A stretch of DNA of 64,000 nt from Euzebya rosea (lineage in GTDB: Bacteria; Actinomycetota; Nitriliruptoria; Euzebyales; Euzebyaceae): contig NZ_PGDQ01000007.1 in NCBI RefSeq assembly GCF_003073135.1, positions 124,001 to 188,000 on the forward strand, written 5' to 3'. Every line of letters begins with the position of its first letter. Position 1 is the first letter of the stretch. The position numbers and the translations under genes were made by a program. This document shows positions 41,754-50,575 of this stretch, piece after piece. The notes beneath the pieces were generated by a model. That model had not been told where the DNA came from, did no database searches, and saw nothing but the letters and a program-made list of their open reading frames with translations.

Positions 41754-42149
41754 TCAGCTCCCTGCGGCGGCCTGCAGGGCGGCTGCAGGCAGGATCGGGC
41801 TGACGAAGGCCAGGACGAACGCAACCGCGGTCCAGACCAGTCGTCGTCGGCCGGGCACCGTACCGGCGATGACGTCCAGCAGCAGGACCAGGACCAGCCA
41901 GCCGGACCAGACCAGCAGGCCGACGACGATGGCCGCCATGAACCACACGAGGGCGCCCCGACCGTCGCCACCGAACGCGGCGTTCAGCCCGAGGACGATG
42001 ATCGCCGTGACCGCGAACGCGATGGCACCGGCGACCGCCGCCCGCCGGAGGACACGCTGGTCGGCGCTGGGTCGCGAGTCGTCGATCCCGACGTCCGGGT
42101 GGGTCTCCGGGCTGGCGTCGTGCGTGGTGTCGGAGTCGGGGGTGCTCAC
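41754..42149 (-). CDS. Small multi-pass membrane protein, unknown
   Basis: A 131-residue protein with an acidic N-terminus (about 35 residues) and three predicted membrane helices (AAVAGAIAFAVTAIIVLGL; LVWFMAAIVVGLLVWSGWLVLVLLL; LVWTAVAFVLAFVSPIL). GTG 42149 overlaps the peptidase stop as GTGA, so it is coupled to it. No family recognised. Confidence 0.6.
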   Translation of the reverse strand: MSTPDSDTTHDASPETHPDVGIDDSRPSADQRVLRRAAVAGAIAFAVTAIIVLGLNAAFGGDGRGALVWFMAAIVVGLLVWSGWLVLVLLLDVIAGTVPGRRRLVWTAVAFVLAFVSPILPAAALQAAAGS

Positions 42150-43279
42150 GGGGTGACGGGGACCAGGATCCGGTCGTGGTCGGCGACGTTCAGGCGCTCC
42201 ACCCCGTCGGCGGTGACCGCGACGATGTCCTCCAGCCGCATCCCGAAGCGCCCCTCCAGGTAGATGCCGGGTTCGATGGAGAAGGTCATGCCCTCTGCCA
42301 GGACCAGGTCGTTGCCTTCCACGATGTAGGGCTCCTCGTGGACCTCCAGGCCGATGCCGTGCCCCGTGCGGTGGATGAACGCCTCGCCGTAGCCGGCGTC
42401 GGTGATGATTTGTCGGGCGGCACGGTCCACGGACTCGGCGGTGACACCCGGCCGGACGTGGTCGACGGCGGCCTGCTGCGCAGCCCTCAGGACTGCGTAC
42501 GCCTCGGCGTACCCCTCGGGCTCCTCCCCCACGACGTAGCAGCGAGTGCAGTCGCTGAACCACCCGTCGACGGGACCCCCGATGTCCACCACGACCGCGT
42601 CGCCGGCCCGGATGACACGATCGGAGGTCTCGTGGTGCGGGGATGCGCCGTTGGGTCCGCTGGCGACGATCACGAAGTCGATCGCATCGTGGCCGGCGGC
42701 GAGCATGGCCTCGGCGATGTCGCGGCCGACCTCGTCCTCGGTCCGGCCGGGGCGCAGCAGCTCGGGCACGCGGGCGTGGACGGCGTCGATGGCCCGTCCG
42801 GCGGCGCGGAGCCCGGCGACCTCGTCGGGGGTCTTGGCCATGCGGACCTGGCGGGTCACCGCCGACGCCGGTGTCCACGTGGCGCCCGGCATGGCGTCCT
42901 GCAGTCCCAGGACGAAGCGGGCCCACAGCTGGTCGCCGACGCCGATCGCCTCGTCCGCCCGGCCGCCGTCGAGGTGGCCGGCCACCAGCGCGAACGGGTC
43001 CTCGGTCTCCCCGTAGCCGTGCACGGGCACGCCGACGCCGGCCGCTTCCGCACGTGCGCGCTCGAGCTCGGGGACGACCAGCAGGTGGTTGCCGTCCGCG
43101 GCGACGACCAGGAGGGTCATCCGCTCCAGCGGGTGGGTGTCGTAGCCGATCAGGTGGCGCAGGTCGGCGCCGGGGCCGATCAGCAGAGCGCGGACGCCCG
43201 CGTCCTCCATGGCGGTGACGGCACGGTCCACGCGGGACGTGCTGGTGGTCGAGGCGGTGTGGGTGGTGGTGGCTGACAC
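42146..43279 (-). CDS. M24 family Xaa-Pro aminopeptidase-like protein
   Basis: A 377-residue metallopeptidase with the pita-bread fold. An N-terminal creatinase-like domain (1-150) precedes the catalytic domain. Metal ligands are visible: both aspartates in AVVVDIGGPVDGWFSDCTRCY, His in IHRTGHGIGLEVHEEP, Glu in FSIEPGIYL and Glu in MRLEDIVAV. GTG 43279 is the start. It is divergent from rpsN. Proline specificity is inferred from the family. Confidence 0.9.
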   Translation of the reverse strand: MSATTTHTASTTSTSRVDRAVTAMEDAGVRALLIGPGADLRHLIGYDTHPLERMTLLVVAADGNHLLVVPELERARAEAAGVGVPVHGYGETEDPFALVAGHLDGGRADEAIGVGDQLWARFVLGLQDAMPGATWTPASAVTRQVRMAKTPDEVAGLRAAGRAIDAVHARVPELLRPGRTEDEVGRDIAEAMLAAGHDAIDFVIVASGPNGASPHHETSDRVIRAGDAVVVDIGGPVDGWFSDCTRCYVVGEEPEGYAEAYAVLRAAQQAAVDHVRPGVTAESVDRAARQIITDAGYGEAFIHRTGHGIGLEVHEEPYIVEGNDLVLAEGMTFSIEPGIYLEGRFGMRLEDIVAVTADGVERLNVADHDRILVPVTP

Positions 43280-43295
43280 GCGGCCGATGATACGG

Positions 43296-43325
43296 CTGGC
43301 ACGGATTCCGGCCGGCGCGTACACT
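43296..43325 (+). promoter_or_regulatory. Promoter of rpsN
   Basis: CTGGCA and TACACT are 18 bases apart. The -10 context CGTACACT matches that of the rpmB operon at 35412-35419, which suggests shared control of the Cys-less ribosomal proteins. Confidence 0.5.
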
Positions 43326-43436
43326 TCTCCATCCGCCGTTGCGCGGCCCATCGTGCTGCCTGCGCCCCAGCGTCCTCGCTGTACGGCATCATCGGAAAGT
43401 CCTCACCACCGCACACCCTCGTCGAAAGACACAGTC

Positions 43437-43742
43437 GTGGCCAAGAAGAGCAAGATCGCAAGGAACATCCAGCGCCAGAAGATGGTCGCTCAGCAGGCCG
43501 AGCGCCGCGCCGAGCTCAAGGCCATCATCAGCAACCCGGACACGCCGTTCGAGGAGAAGCTGGTCGCCCGTGACACCCTCAACGCCATGAAGGTGAACGG
43601 CAGCCCGGTGCGCCTGCGCAACCGTGACCGCCTGAACGGTCGCCCGCGCGGCCACATCGGTTTCGCCGGCCTCTCCCGCGTGACCTTCCGCGAGCTGGCC
43701 CACAAGGGCGAGCTCCCGGGCATCACCAAGTCCTCCTGGTAG
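43437..43742 (+). CDS. rpsN: 30S ribosomal protein S14, zinc-free form
   Basis: A 101-residue small-subunit protein. KKSKIARNIQRQKM, LKAIISNPDTPFEEKLVARDTLNAM and RNRDRLNGRPRGHIGFAGLSRVTFRELAHKGELPGITKSSW are typical of the long Cys-less S14. The short zinc-binding form would carry two CxxC pairs, which are absent. Start is GTG 43437 with GAAAG upstream. It is a single-gene unit ended by tandem hairpins. Confidence 0.95.
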   Translation: MAKKSKIARNIQRQKMVAQQAERRAELKAIISNPDTPFEEKLVARDTLNAMKVNGSPVRLRNRDRLNGRPRGHIGFAGLSRVTFRELAHKGELPGITKSSW

Positions 43743-43751
43743 GACGCGGCT

Positions 43752-43805
43752 GAGGGGCGTCGCCCGCCCCTCGCCCCCGATGACCGCCGACCTCGGGTCG
43801 GCGGT
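43752..43805 (+). terminator. Tandem hairpin terminator after rpsN
   Basis: First an 8-bp stem (GAGGGGCG/CGCCCCTC, 43752-43772), then a perfect 10-bp stem (ACCGCCGACC, 43783-43805) with a TCG loop followed by TTCGTCGTT. Confidence 0.72.
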
Positions 43806-43913
43806 TTCGTCGTTCCCGGAGCGAACGGGCTTTCCCCGCTGGGTTAACAGCGATAGGTTGCCGGCCGGCGGCGTCGCCCCGACGCTGCATGTCGAGCCGA
43901 GGAGCACTCCAGC

Positions 43914-44753
43914 ATGACCGTCGAGCTGAACGGCAAGGTCGCCGCCATCACCGGTGGCGCCCGCGGGATCGGGAAGGCCATCGCCGAGGCCTTCGTGGCC
44001 GAGGGCATGTCGGTCGCGATCGGCGACCTCGACCTCGAGCTGGCGCAGGCCACCGCCGAGGAGCTGGGCGACCGCGTCGTCGCCTTCGAGCTGGACGTGA
44101 CCGTCCCCTCCTCGATGGATGCCTTCGTGCGCTCCACCGAGCAGGCGTTCGGCCCGCTCGACGTGATGGTCAACAACGCCGGGATCATGGTCGTCGGCGA
44201 CTTCCTCAAGGAGGACGACCGCGCGACCGACCTGCAGATCGACGTCAACGTCCGCGGCGTGCTCCTCGGCGCCAAGTCAGCCGGCCGGGTGATGGCCGAC
44301 CGCGGGCAGGGCCACATCGTCAACATCGCCTCTGCTGCTGGCAAGGTCCCGATCGCCAGGCTGGTCACCTACGTCGGGACCAAGCACGCGGTCGTCGGGA
44401 TCAGCGACGCCCTGCGCGCCGAGCTGCGTCCGCACGGCATCCAGGTGTCCTCGATCATGCCGAACGTGGTCAACACCCGGCTGGGCGCCGGGTTGGGGTC
44501 CAGCATGATCCCGTCCGTGGAGCCGGAGGACGTCGCAGCCGCGGTCGTGCGGGTCGTGCGGGGTCGCAGGAACGAAGCGATGGTCCCATGGATCCTGGAG
44601 CCCCTCCGGATGCTCACCGCCGGCCTGCCGTCGGTGGCCCGTGACTTCCTCACCCGGGCGCTCGGGGGTCACGACGTGATGGCCAACACCGACGACGCCG
44701 TCCGCGACGCCTACCAGGCCGAGGCGCTGCAGGGACAGAACGCGCGGCGCTGA
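43914..44753 (+). CDS. Short-chain dehydrogenase/reductase
   Basis: A 279-residue NAD(P)-dependent oxidoreductase. The cofactor motif TGGARGIGKAIAE is at 14-26, NNAG near residue 89, the catalytic serine in IVNIASAAGKV, and the Tyr-Lys pair in TYVGTKHAVVG. After the Rossmann core, a C-terminal extension (about 210-279) resembles membrane- or lipid-associated SDRs. An acidic GDLDLE loop after strand 2 suggests NAD rather than NADP. Substrate unknown. Confidence 0.9.
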   Translation: MTVELNGKVAAITGGARGIGKAIAEAFVAEGMSVAIGDLDLELAQATAEELGDRVVAFELDVTVPSSMDAFVRSTEQAFGPLDVMVNNAGIMVVGDFLKEDDRATDLQIDVNVRGVLLGAKSAGRVMADRGQGHIVNIASAAGKVPIARLVTYVGTKHAVVGISDALRAELRPHGIQVSSIMPNVVNTRLGAGLGSSMIPSVEPEDVAAAVVRVVRGRRNEAMVPWILEPLRMLTAGLPSVARDFLTRALGGHDVMANTDDAVRDAYQAEALQGQNARR

Positions 44754-44786
44754 CCGGTTGGGGTCGGGGGGCTACTGTCCTGCGAC

Positions 44787-47700
44787 ATGGCTGCCCCCGC
44801 TGACTACCTCCGTCACCCGGCCGTTCACGGCGACACCCTCCTGGTCGTCGCCGACGACGACATCTGGATCGCCGACCTCGGCGGGGGCCGTGCACATCGG
44901 GTGACCGACGGCCGCACGGCCGCAAGCCACCCGCTGCCGTCACCCGACGGGTCGTGGCTGGCGTTCACCTCGAGGGAGGAGAGCCACCCCGAGGTCTACC
45001 GGATGCCGCTGGAGGGCGGGTCGCACGACCGGTGGACCCACCTCGGGGCCAGCGTCAGCGTGCCGCGGGCCTGGCGGGGCGAGGATCGGCTGGTCCTTGC
45101 CACCAACGCCCGGCTGCCGTTCGTGCGGGACAGCCAGCTGATGGAGATCGGTGGGGACGGTCCCGAACCCCGGCCGCTGGGCTGGGGCACCGCCCACGAA
45201 GTCGCCTTCGGGGACGACGGCCGGGTGCTGCTCGGCCGCAACACGACCAACCAGGGGCGGTGGAAGCGGTACCGCGGGGGGACGGCCGGTCACCTGTGGC
45301 TGGACGTCGACGGGACGGGCACGTTCGAGCGGCTGCTCCCGGACCTGCCCGGTGACATCTCCTCCCCCATGCTGATCGGCAACCGGGTCTGGTTCGTCTC
45401 CGACCACGACGGCGTCGGCAACGTCCACTCCTGCGACCTGGAAGGCGGCGACCTGCGCCGCCACACCGACCACCACGACTTCTACGCCCGCTTCGCCCAC
45501 ACCGACGGCACGACGATCGTCTACACCGCCGGCGGGGACGTCTGGCGGCTGGACCCCACATCCGACGCGGCACCCGCACGGGTCGAGCTGCGCCTCGGGT
45601 CGCCGCGGACCGAGCGGTCACGACGGTTCGTCGACCCGTCCCGATGGCTGCAGTCCTACGCGGTGCATCCCAAGGGCACCCACGTCGCCATGCGCGTTCG
45701 TGGCCGGCCGTTCTCGATGCCGCTGTACGACGGCCCGGTCGTGCAGCACGGGGCGAGGGATGGGGTCAACCACCGGCTGGTCGACTGGCTGCCCGACGGC
45801 GAGCGGCTGGTCCTGCTCGCCGACACCGACGGCGAGGAGCGGTTGGAGGTCCACGGGCCCGACGGGACGGTGACCCGGTTCGACGACGTCGAGGTCGGGG
45901 TGCCCCTGGACCTGGTCGTCTCGCCCCTGGAGGACCTGGTGGCCCTCGTCGACCAGGGCGGCCGCCTGCGCGTCGTCGACCTGACGGACGGCTCGGTGAC
46001 TGAGGTGGCGTCGTCGGTGTACGGCGTGGACCATCCCCGCTGGTCGCCCGACGGCCGCTGGCTGGCGTGGTCGCACCGCGAGAGCAACTGGTACACCGCG
46101 TCCATCCGCATCTGGCATCGCGAGGACGGCACCGAGGCGGTCGTGGCCGAGGGCCGACATGCCAACCGTGCACCGGCGTGGGACCCACAGGGGAAGTTCC
46201 TGTACTGGATCGCCAGCTCGCGGCTGTCGCCCGTGCCGGACGGGGTCCGGTTCGACCACGGGTTCCCCATGCCCGACCTGGTCGTCGCGGCGGTGCTGAC
46301 CGAGGACGGTCGGGCCCCGATGGACCACGACCCGCATGCACCCGGACAGCGACCAGGCGGCAAGAAGCGGCCCACGCCGCCGCCCCTCCCCTCCCCGGCC
46401 CGCGGCACCGACGAGGACCAGCCGGCCCCCGTGGCACCGCTGGACGGTGACCCCGCGAACGGCGGGGATGCCGACGGCGACCCGGTCGACCCGACCGATC
46501 CGGACGGTCCGACCGATGACGGCGGCGCGCCGGACGGGGACGCGCCCAACGGCGCCGACTTGGACGCGGATGCCGCTGACCCGCTCGGCGTCGGGAAGGC
46601 CGACAAGAAGGAGCCGCCGCCGATGCGGCTCGACGTCGAGGGGCTGTCGGAGCGTGTCGTGACGTTGCCGTTCCCGACCGGTCGCTACCGGGCGGTCACC
46701 GGGCTGCGCGGCAAGGTCATGGCGATGGGCATGCCGCTGCGTCCCCAGCCGCTGGTGCCCCGGCCGCCCAACGACCGGCCGCCGATGGCGCAGCTCGAGG
46801 TGCTGGACCTGCTGACCGGCAAGCACGAGGTGCAGATCCCCTCGGTCAGCTCCTACGCGGTGTCGGAGGACCGGTCGACCCTCGTGTACTCGGTGAAGCG
46901 TCGCCTGCGAGCGGTCCGGGCCGGCGTCAAGCCGCCGGAGGGGCCGGCGGCCGACGGTCCGCCGCGGGTGTCGGGCTGGCTGCAGCTGGGTCGGTTGTCG
47001 GTGGAGGTCTCCCCGCCGGCGGAATGGCGGCAGATCCTGGCCGAGGCCTGGCGGCTGCAGCGGGAGCTCTTCTGGCACGCCGAGATGTCCGGGGTGGACT
47101 GGGACGCCGTCCGTGACCGGTACCTGTCGCTGGTCGACCGGATCGCCACCAGGGCAGAGCTGTCGGACCTGATCTGGGAGATGCTGGGCGAGCTCGGGAC
47201 CGGCCACGCCTACGAGCGCGGCGGTGACCATCCGTCGGCGCCGCAGGCACCGCTCGGCCACCTGGGCGCGGACGTGGAGTTCGGCGAGGAGGGGTGGACC
47301 GTCGGGCGGGTGCTCGTCGGGGACCCGACCGACAGGTCCCGTCGGATGCCGCTGCGGGCACCCGGTGTGCGGGTGTCGGAGGGTGCGCGGCTGCTGGCCG
47401 TCGACGGGGTGCCGGTGGACGAGACCACCTCACCGGCCAGCCTGCTGGTCAACCGTGCCGGCAAGGAGGTGACGCTGCGCGTGGCCGACCCCGAGGAGCG
47501 GACCGTCCGCGTGCGGCCGCTGTCCTCGGAGACGCCGCTTCGCTACGCCGACTGGGTGGCCGGCAACCGGGCCCGGGTGGCCGAGCGGTCCGGCGGGCGC
47601 ATCGGCTACGTGCACATCCCCGACATGAGCGCCGGCGGGTACGCCGAGTTCACCGACCAGTACCTGTCGACCATGCACTGCGAGTCGCTGGTCGTGGACG

Positions 47701-48221
47701 TGCGGTTCAACGGTGGCGGGAACGTCTCGTCGCTGATCCTCGAGACGCTGAGCGGCCGGCGGATCGGCTACCAGCTGCGGCGGACCGGCGCGCTGGAGCC
47801 GTACCCGCACCACGCCCCGGCGGGCCCGCTGGTCGCGGTCACCAACGAGCGGTGCGGATCCGACGGCGACATCTTCACGCACGCGTGGAAGCGGCTGGAG
47901 CTCGGCCCCGTCGTGGGCACCCGGACGTGGGGCGGCGTGATCGGCATCCAGCCCCGCAACCCCAGCGTCGACGGCACCGTGACGACCCAACCGGGCTTCG
48001 CCTTCTGGTTCGACGACGTCGGCTTCGGCGTGGAGAACTACGGCACCGACCCGACCAACCCCGTCGAGATCGCCCCCCACGACGCAGCCGCCGGCCTGGA
48101 CCCCCAGCTGGACACGGCCATCGACCTGGCCCTGGAGGCCCTGGAGGCCCAGGGCCCACCCGAGCTGCCCGACGTGGGCACGGCGCCGATGCTGACCAGA
48201 CCCGACCTGCCACCCCGGTAG
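44787..48221 (+). CDS. Tricorn-type S41 peptidase with acidic insert
   Basis: A 1144-residue protease thought to cut peptides released by larger proteases. Residues 1-500 form TolB-like beta-propeller repeats (FTSREESHPEVYRMPL; VWFVSDHDGVGNVHSCDL; HPRWSPDGRWLAWSHRES). Residues about 510-620 are a Pro/Asp/Gly-rich insert. Then come a C1 helical domain with YLSLVDRIATRAELSDLIWEMLGELGTGHAY, a PDZ-like domain and the S41 core with DVRFNGGGNVSSLI and the nucleophile S1025 in RCGSDGDIFTHAWK. A TACTGT box ends 8 bases before the ATG (possible leaderless start). Confidence 0.92.
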   Translation: MAAPADYLRHPAVHGDTLLVVADDDIWIADLGGGRAHRVTDGRTAASHPLPSPDGSWLAFTSREESHPEVYRMPLEGGSHDRWTHLGASVSVPRAWRGEDRLVLATNARLPFVRDSQLMEIGGDGPEPRPLGWGTAHEVAFGDDGRVLLGRNTTNQGRWKRYRGGTAGHLWLDVDGTGTFERLLPDLPGDISSPMLIGNRVWFVSDHDGVGNVHSCDLEGGDLRRHTDHHDFYARFAHTDGTTIVYTAGGDVWRLDPTSDAAPARVELRLGSPRTERSRRFVDPSRWLQSYAVHPKGTHVAMRVRGRPFSMPLYDGPVVQHGARDGVNHRLVDWLPDGERLVLLADTDGEERLEVHGPDGTVTRFDDVEVGVPLDLVVSPLEDLVALVDQGGRLRVVDLTDGSVTEVASSVYGVDHPRWSPDGRWLAWSHRESNWYTASIRIWHREDGTEAVVAEGRHANRAPAWDPQGKFLYWIASSRLSPVPDGVRFDHGFPMPDLVVAAVLTEDGRAPMDHDPHAPGQRPGGKKRPTPPPLPSPARGTDEDQPAPVAPLDGDPANGGDADGDPVDPTDPDGPTDDGGAPDGDAPNGADLDADAADPLGVGKADKKEPPPMRLDVEGLSERVVTLPFPTGRYRAVTGLRGKVMAMGMPLRPQPLVPRPPNDRPPMAQLEVLDLLTGKHEVQIPSVSSYAVSEDRSTLVYSVKRRLRAVRAGVKPPEGPAADGPPRVSGWLQLGRLSVEVSPPAEWRQILAEAWRLQRELFWHAEMSGVDWDAVRDRYLSLVDRIATRAELSDLIWEMLGELGTGHAYERGGDHPSAPQAPLGHLGADVEFGEEGWTVGRVLVGDPTDRSRRMPLRAPGVRVSEGARLLAVDGVPVDETTSPASLLVNRAGKEVTLRVADPEERTVRVRPLSSETPLRYADWVAGNRARVAERSGGRIGYVHIPDMSAGGYAEFTDQYLSTMHCESLVVDVRFNGGGNVSSLILETLSGRRIGYQLRRTGALEPYPHHAPAGPLVAVTNERCGSDGDIFTHAWKRLELGPVVGTRTWGGVIGIQPRNPSVDGTVTTQPGFAFWFDDVGFGVENYGTDPTNPVEIAPHDAAAGLDPQLDTAIDLALEALEAQGPPELPDVGTAPMLTRPDLPPR

Positions 48222-48233
48222 CGGCGGCGGGGA

Positions 48234-49856
48234 TCACAGGACCTCCTCCAGGGCCTGGGCGAGCTGCTCGGTGGCTGCGGCGTCGCGGACGGCGATGCGC
48301 AGGCAGCGGGGTGGCAGCAGCGGGAAGGTGGAGGGGCGGACGGCGATCCCCCGGGCCAGCAGGGCACGATGCACGGCAGGGCCGCCGTCGACCTCGATCA
48401 GGACGAAGTTCGCGGCGCCGTCGTGCACGGTCACGCCGTGGATGCGTTCCAGCCGACGCACCATCGCGGTTCGCCGTCGAGCGATGCCGGCGGCCGTGTC
48501 CAGCCTCCAGGACTCCTCCGCTAGGGACGCGCTGATGACCCCGAGCGCCGAGGTCGACACCGGCCACGGCTGCTGGTGCGCCCGCAGGCGCTCGGCGATC
48601 GCCGGGGCGGCCACCAGCCAACCGGCCCGTACCCCCGGCACCGCCCACAGCTTGGTGACCGACCGCACGACGACCAGGCCCGGCATGTCGACCCGACCGG
48701 TCAGGGACGACCGGTTGTCGGTGACGAAGTCCATGAACGCCTCGTCGACCAGGACGGTCCTGCCGGGACGGCACAGCTCCACGATCCGGCCGGGTTCGTC
48801 GAGGGTTCCCGTCGGGTTGTTGGGGTTGCCCACGACGACCAGGTCGGCGTCGTCGGGCACCCGGTCGGGCCGCAGCGCCCAGCCGTTGGCCGCGTCGCGC
48901 GGGACCCGGGTGATCCGTACGTCACATGCCCGCAGCGCCGCCTCGGGTGCGGTGAAGGTTGGATGCACGATCGCCGCGTGCCGGGGCCGCAGCGCATGGG
49001 GCACCAACCAGAACGCCTCCGCCGCTCCCGCGAGCAGCACCACGTGGTCGCGGGTCAGCCCGGTGTGCGCGGCGACGACATCGCGGGTCTCGTCCAGGTT
49101 GGGGTAGCGCCCGACGGCCGCGTCACCGAGGGCGCGGCGGATGTGCGCGGGTGGACGGTCGCCCCAGACGTTGACCGCGAAGTCCAGCGCCCCGTCGGGG
49201 ACCATCGTGTCGCCATGGGCCGCCAGGATCCGTTCCCCGTTGGACGGCGCCGCGTCGCGCCCCTCCTCGTTGTCGCTGAGAGGTGCGACCGAAGGGGGTG
49301 GGGACACGCCGCCACGGGGTGCGGACTCGACCGCCGGCACGGGCGGCAGGTCGACCATCCGTCCCGCCACCACCAGCACGACGCGGTCCGCGACCGCCGA
49401 CAGGGCCTGCGACACCGCGCCGACGGTGTCGATCCAGCGACGGGTGCCGCGTCCCGTCGCCACCACTCCCCCGCCGACCTGCTCGGCCACCACGACCACA
49501 CGGCCGGACGCCCCGTCCCGCCAGGCAGCGGCCACCTCGGCGAACCCGTCGAGGTCACCGGCCTCCCACAGGTCGTCGGCGTCCATCCCGGCCTGCACCC
49601 ACGTCCCGACGGAGTCCACCAGCACGGTGCCGGCCGCCTCCGCGACAACACCTGCCACATCGGCGGTCTCCACCGTTGTCCACGAGGACGGCCGACGGGC
49701 ACGGTGTGCTGCCACCCGCCGATCCATCTCCGGGTCCGTGACGGTGCCGGTCGCCACGTACGTGACGGCGTCGCCGGGCTCGGCGGCCAACCGCTCGGCC
49801 ACCGCGCTCTTCCCCGACCGCGTCCCCCCGACGACGAGGATCAGCTCGCCGGTCAC
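48234..49856 (-). CDS. CobU-CobC fusion: cobinamide kinase/guanylyltransferase plus PLP enzyme
   Basis: A 540-residue cobalamin-synthesis protein joining two enzymes. Residues 1-180 are CobU/CobP: P-loop GGTRSGKS (10-17), VTYVATGTVTDPEMDRRVAAHRARRP, and EQVGGGVVATGRGTRRWIDTVGAV. A linker (about 180-215) leads to an aminotransferase-fold domain like CobD/CobC threonine-phosphate decarboxylase, with VVGNPNNPTGTL, VDEAFMDF and the PLP lysine near residue 402 in RSVTKLWAVPGVRAGW. GTG 49856 overlaps the upstream phosphatase stop. Confidence 0.88.
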   Translation of the reverse strand: MTGELILVVGGTRSGKSAVAERLAAEPGDAVTYVATGTVTDPEMDRRVAAHRARRPSSWTTVETADVAGVVAEAAGTVLVDSVGTWVQAGMDADDLWEAGDLDGFAEVAAAWRDGASGRVVVVAEQVGGGVVATGRGTRRWIDTVGAVSQALSAVADRVVLVVAGRMVDLPPVPAVESAPRGGVSPPPSVAPLSDNEEGRDAAPSNGERILAAHGDTMVPDGALDFAVNVWGDRPPAHIRRALGDAAVGRYPNLDETRDVVAAHTGLTRDHVVLLAGAAEAFWLVPHALRPRHAAIVHPTFTAPEAALRACDVRITRVPRDAANGWALRPDRVPDDADLVVVGNPNNPTGTLDEPGRIVELCRPGRTVLVDEAFMDFVTDNRSSLTGRVDMPGLVVVRSVTKLWAVPGVRAGWLVAAPAIAERLRAHQQPWPVSTSALGVISASLAEESWRLDTAAGIARRRTAMVRRLERIHGVTVHDGAANFVLIEVDGGPAVHRALLARGIAVRPSTFPLLPPRCLRIAVRDAAATEQLAQALEEVL

Positions 49857-50470
49857 GAGATGGCCTCGGGGAGGGTCGGTCGCCAGCCGACCATGACGAG
49901 CTGCCAGTGGTCCGGGTCGCCGTCACCGGTCAGCACGGTCACCGAGGCGGGGGCCAGCTGCAGACCCCAGGCCGCGCTGCTCGGGGCGCCCAGCACCTCG
50001 GTGACGAGCGCACGGACGAAGCCGCCGTGGGAGACGGCCACGACGGTCCCGTCGACGGCGGCCGCGCCCTCCAGCACCCGGCGTGCCCGCGTGCGCACGG
50101 CCGCGAAGGACTCGCCTCCCGGGGGCGTGGCGTCGACGTCGGCCATCCAGCTGCGCAGCTGCGCCGGTGCGGTCGCGTCGACGTCGGCGACCGTGCGGCC
50201 GGCCCACTCCCCGAAGGACGCCTCGGCCAGGTCCCCGGACCGTTCGTCGGGCTCGCGGACGGCGAGGGTGGCGGTCTGCACCGCTCGGGTCGCCCAGGAG
50301 GACCACACGACGTCGGCGTGGGGCAGGTGATCGGCCAACGACCGTGCGGCGCGATGACCCGGGAGGTCGAGCTCGACACCACCGTCCTCGCCCTCGCGGC
50401 CGCACGACGACGGGAACGCCCGCCGGGTCTCTCCGGTGGTGGCGTGTCGCAGCACGTAGAGGGTGGGCAC
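49853..50470 (-). CDS. Histidine phosphatase family protein (alpha-ribazole phosphatase-like)
   Basis: A 205-residue phosphoglycerate-mutase-fold phosphatase. The phosphohistidine motif is LRHATTGET near the start, WSSWATRAVQTA follows, EASFGEWAGRT has the family Glu, and VVAVSHGGFVRAL carries the second histidine. Its 4-base overlap with the CobU-CobC gene suggests it removes phosphate from alpha-ribazole phosphate in cobalamin synthesis; that is inference from context. GTG start at 50470. Confidence 0.78.
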   Translation of the reverse strand: MPTLYVLRHATTGETRRAFPSSCGREGEDGGVELDLPGHRAARSLADHLPHADVVWSSWATRAVQTATLAVREPDERSGDLAEASFGEWAGRTVADVDATAPAQLRSWMADVDATPPGGESFAAVRTRARRVLEGAAAVDGTVVAVSHGGFVRALVTEVLGAPSSAAWGLQLAPASVTVLTGDGDPDHWQLVMVGWRPTLPEAIS

Positions 50471-50575
50471 GGCCGCGCACCCTACCGCCCGCAGGACCCC
50501 TCATCGGTGCCCCGGCCGCCACGATCCGCAGTGGCCACTTGATTGGTTCGGTCCACTCCACGAACATCCATCAGC

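Noticed and set aside
50471-50575. Cobalamin riboswitch upstream of the cobalamin genes
   Set aside because: A GCCACTG string is present on the minus strand, but no B12-box sequence follows and the order of elements is wrong.
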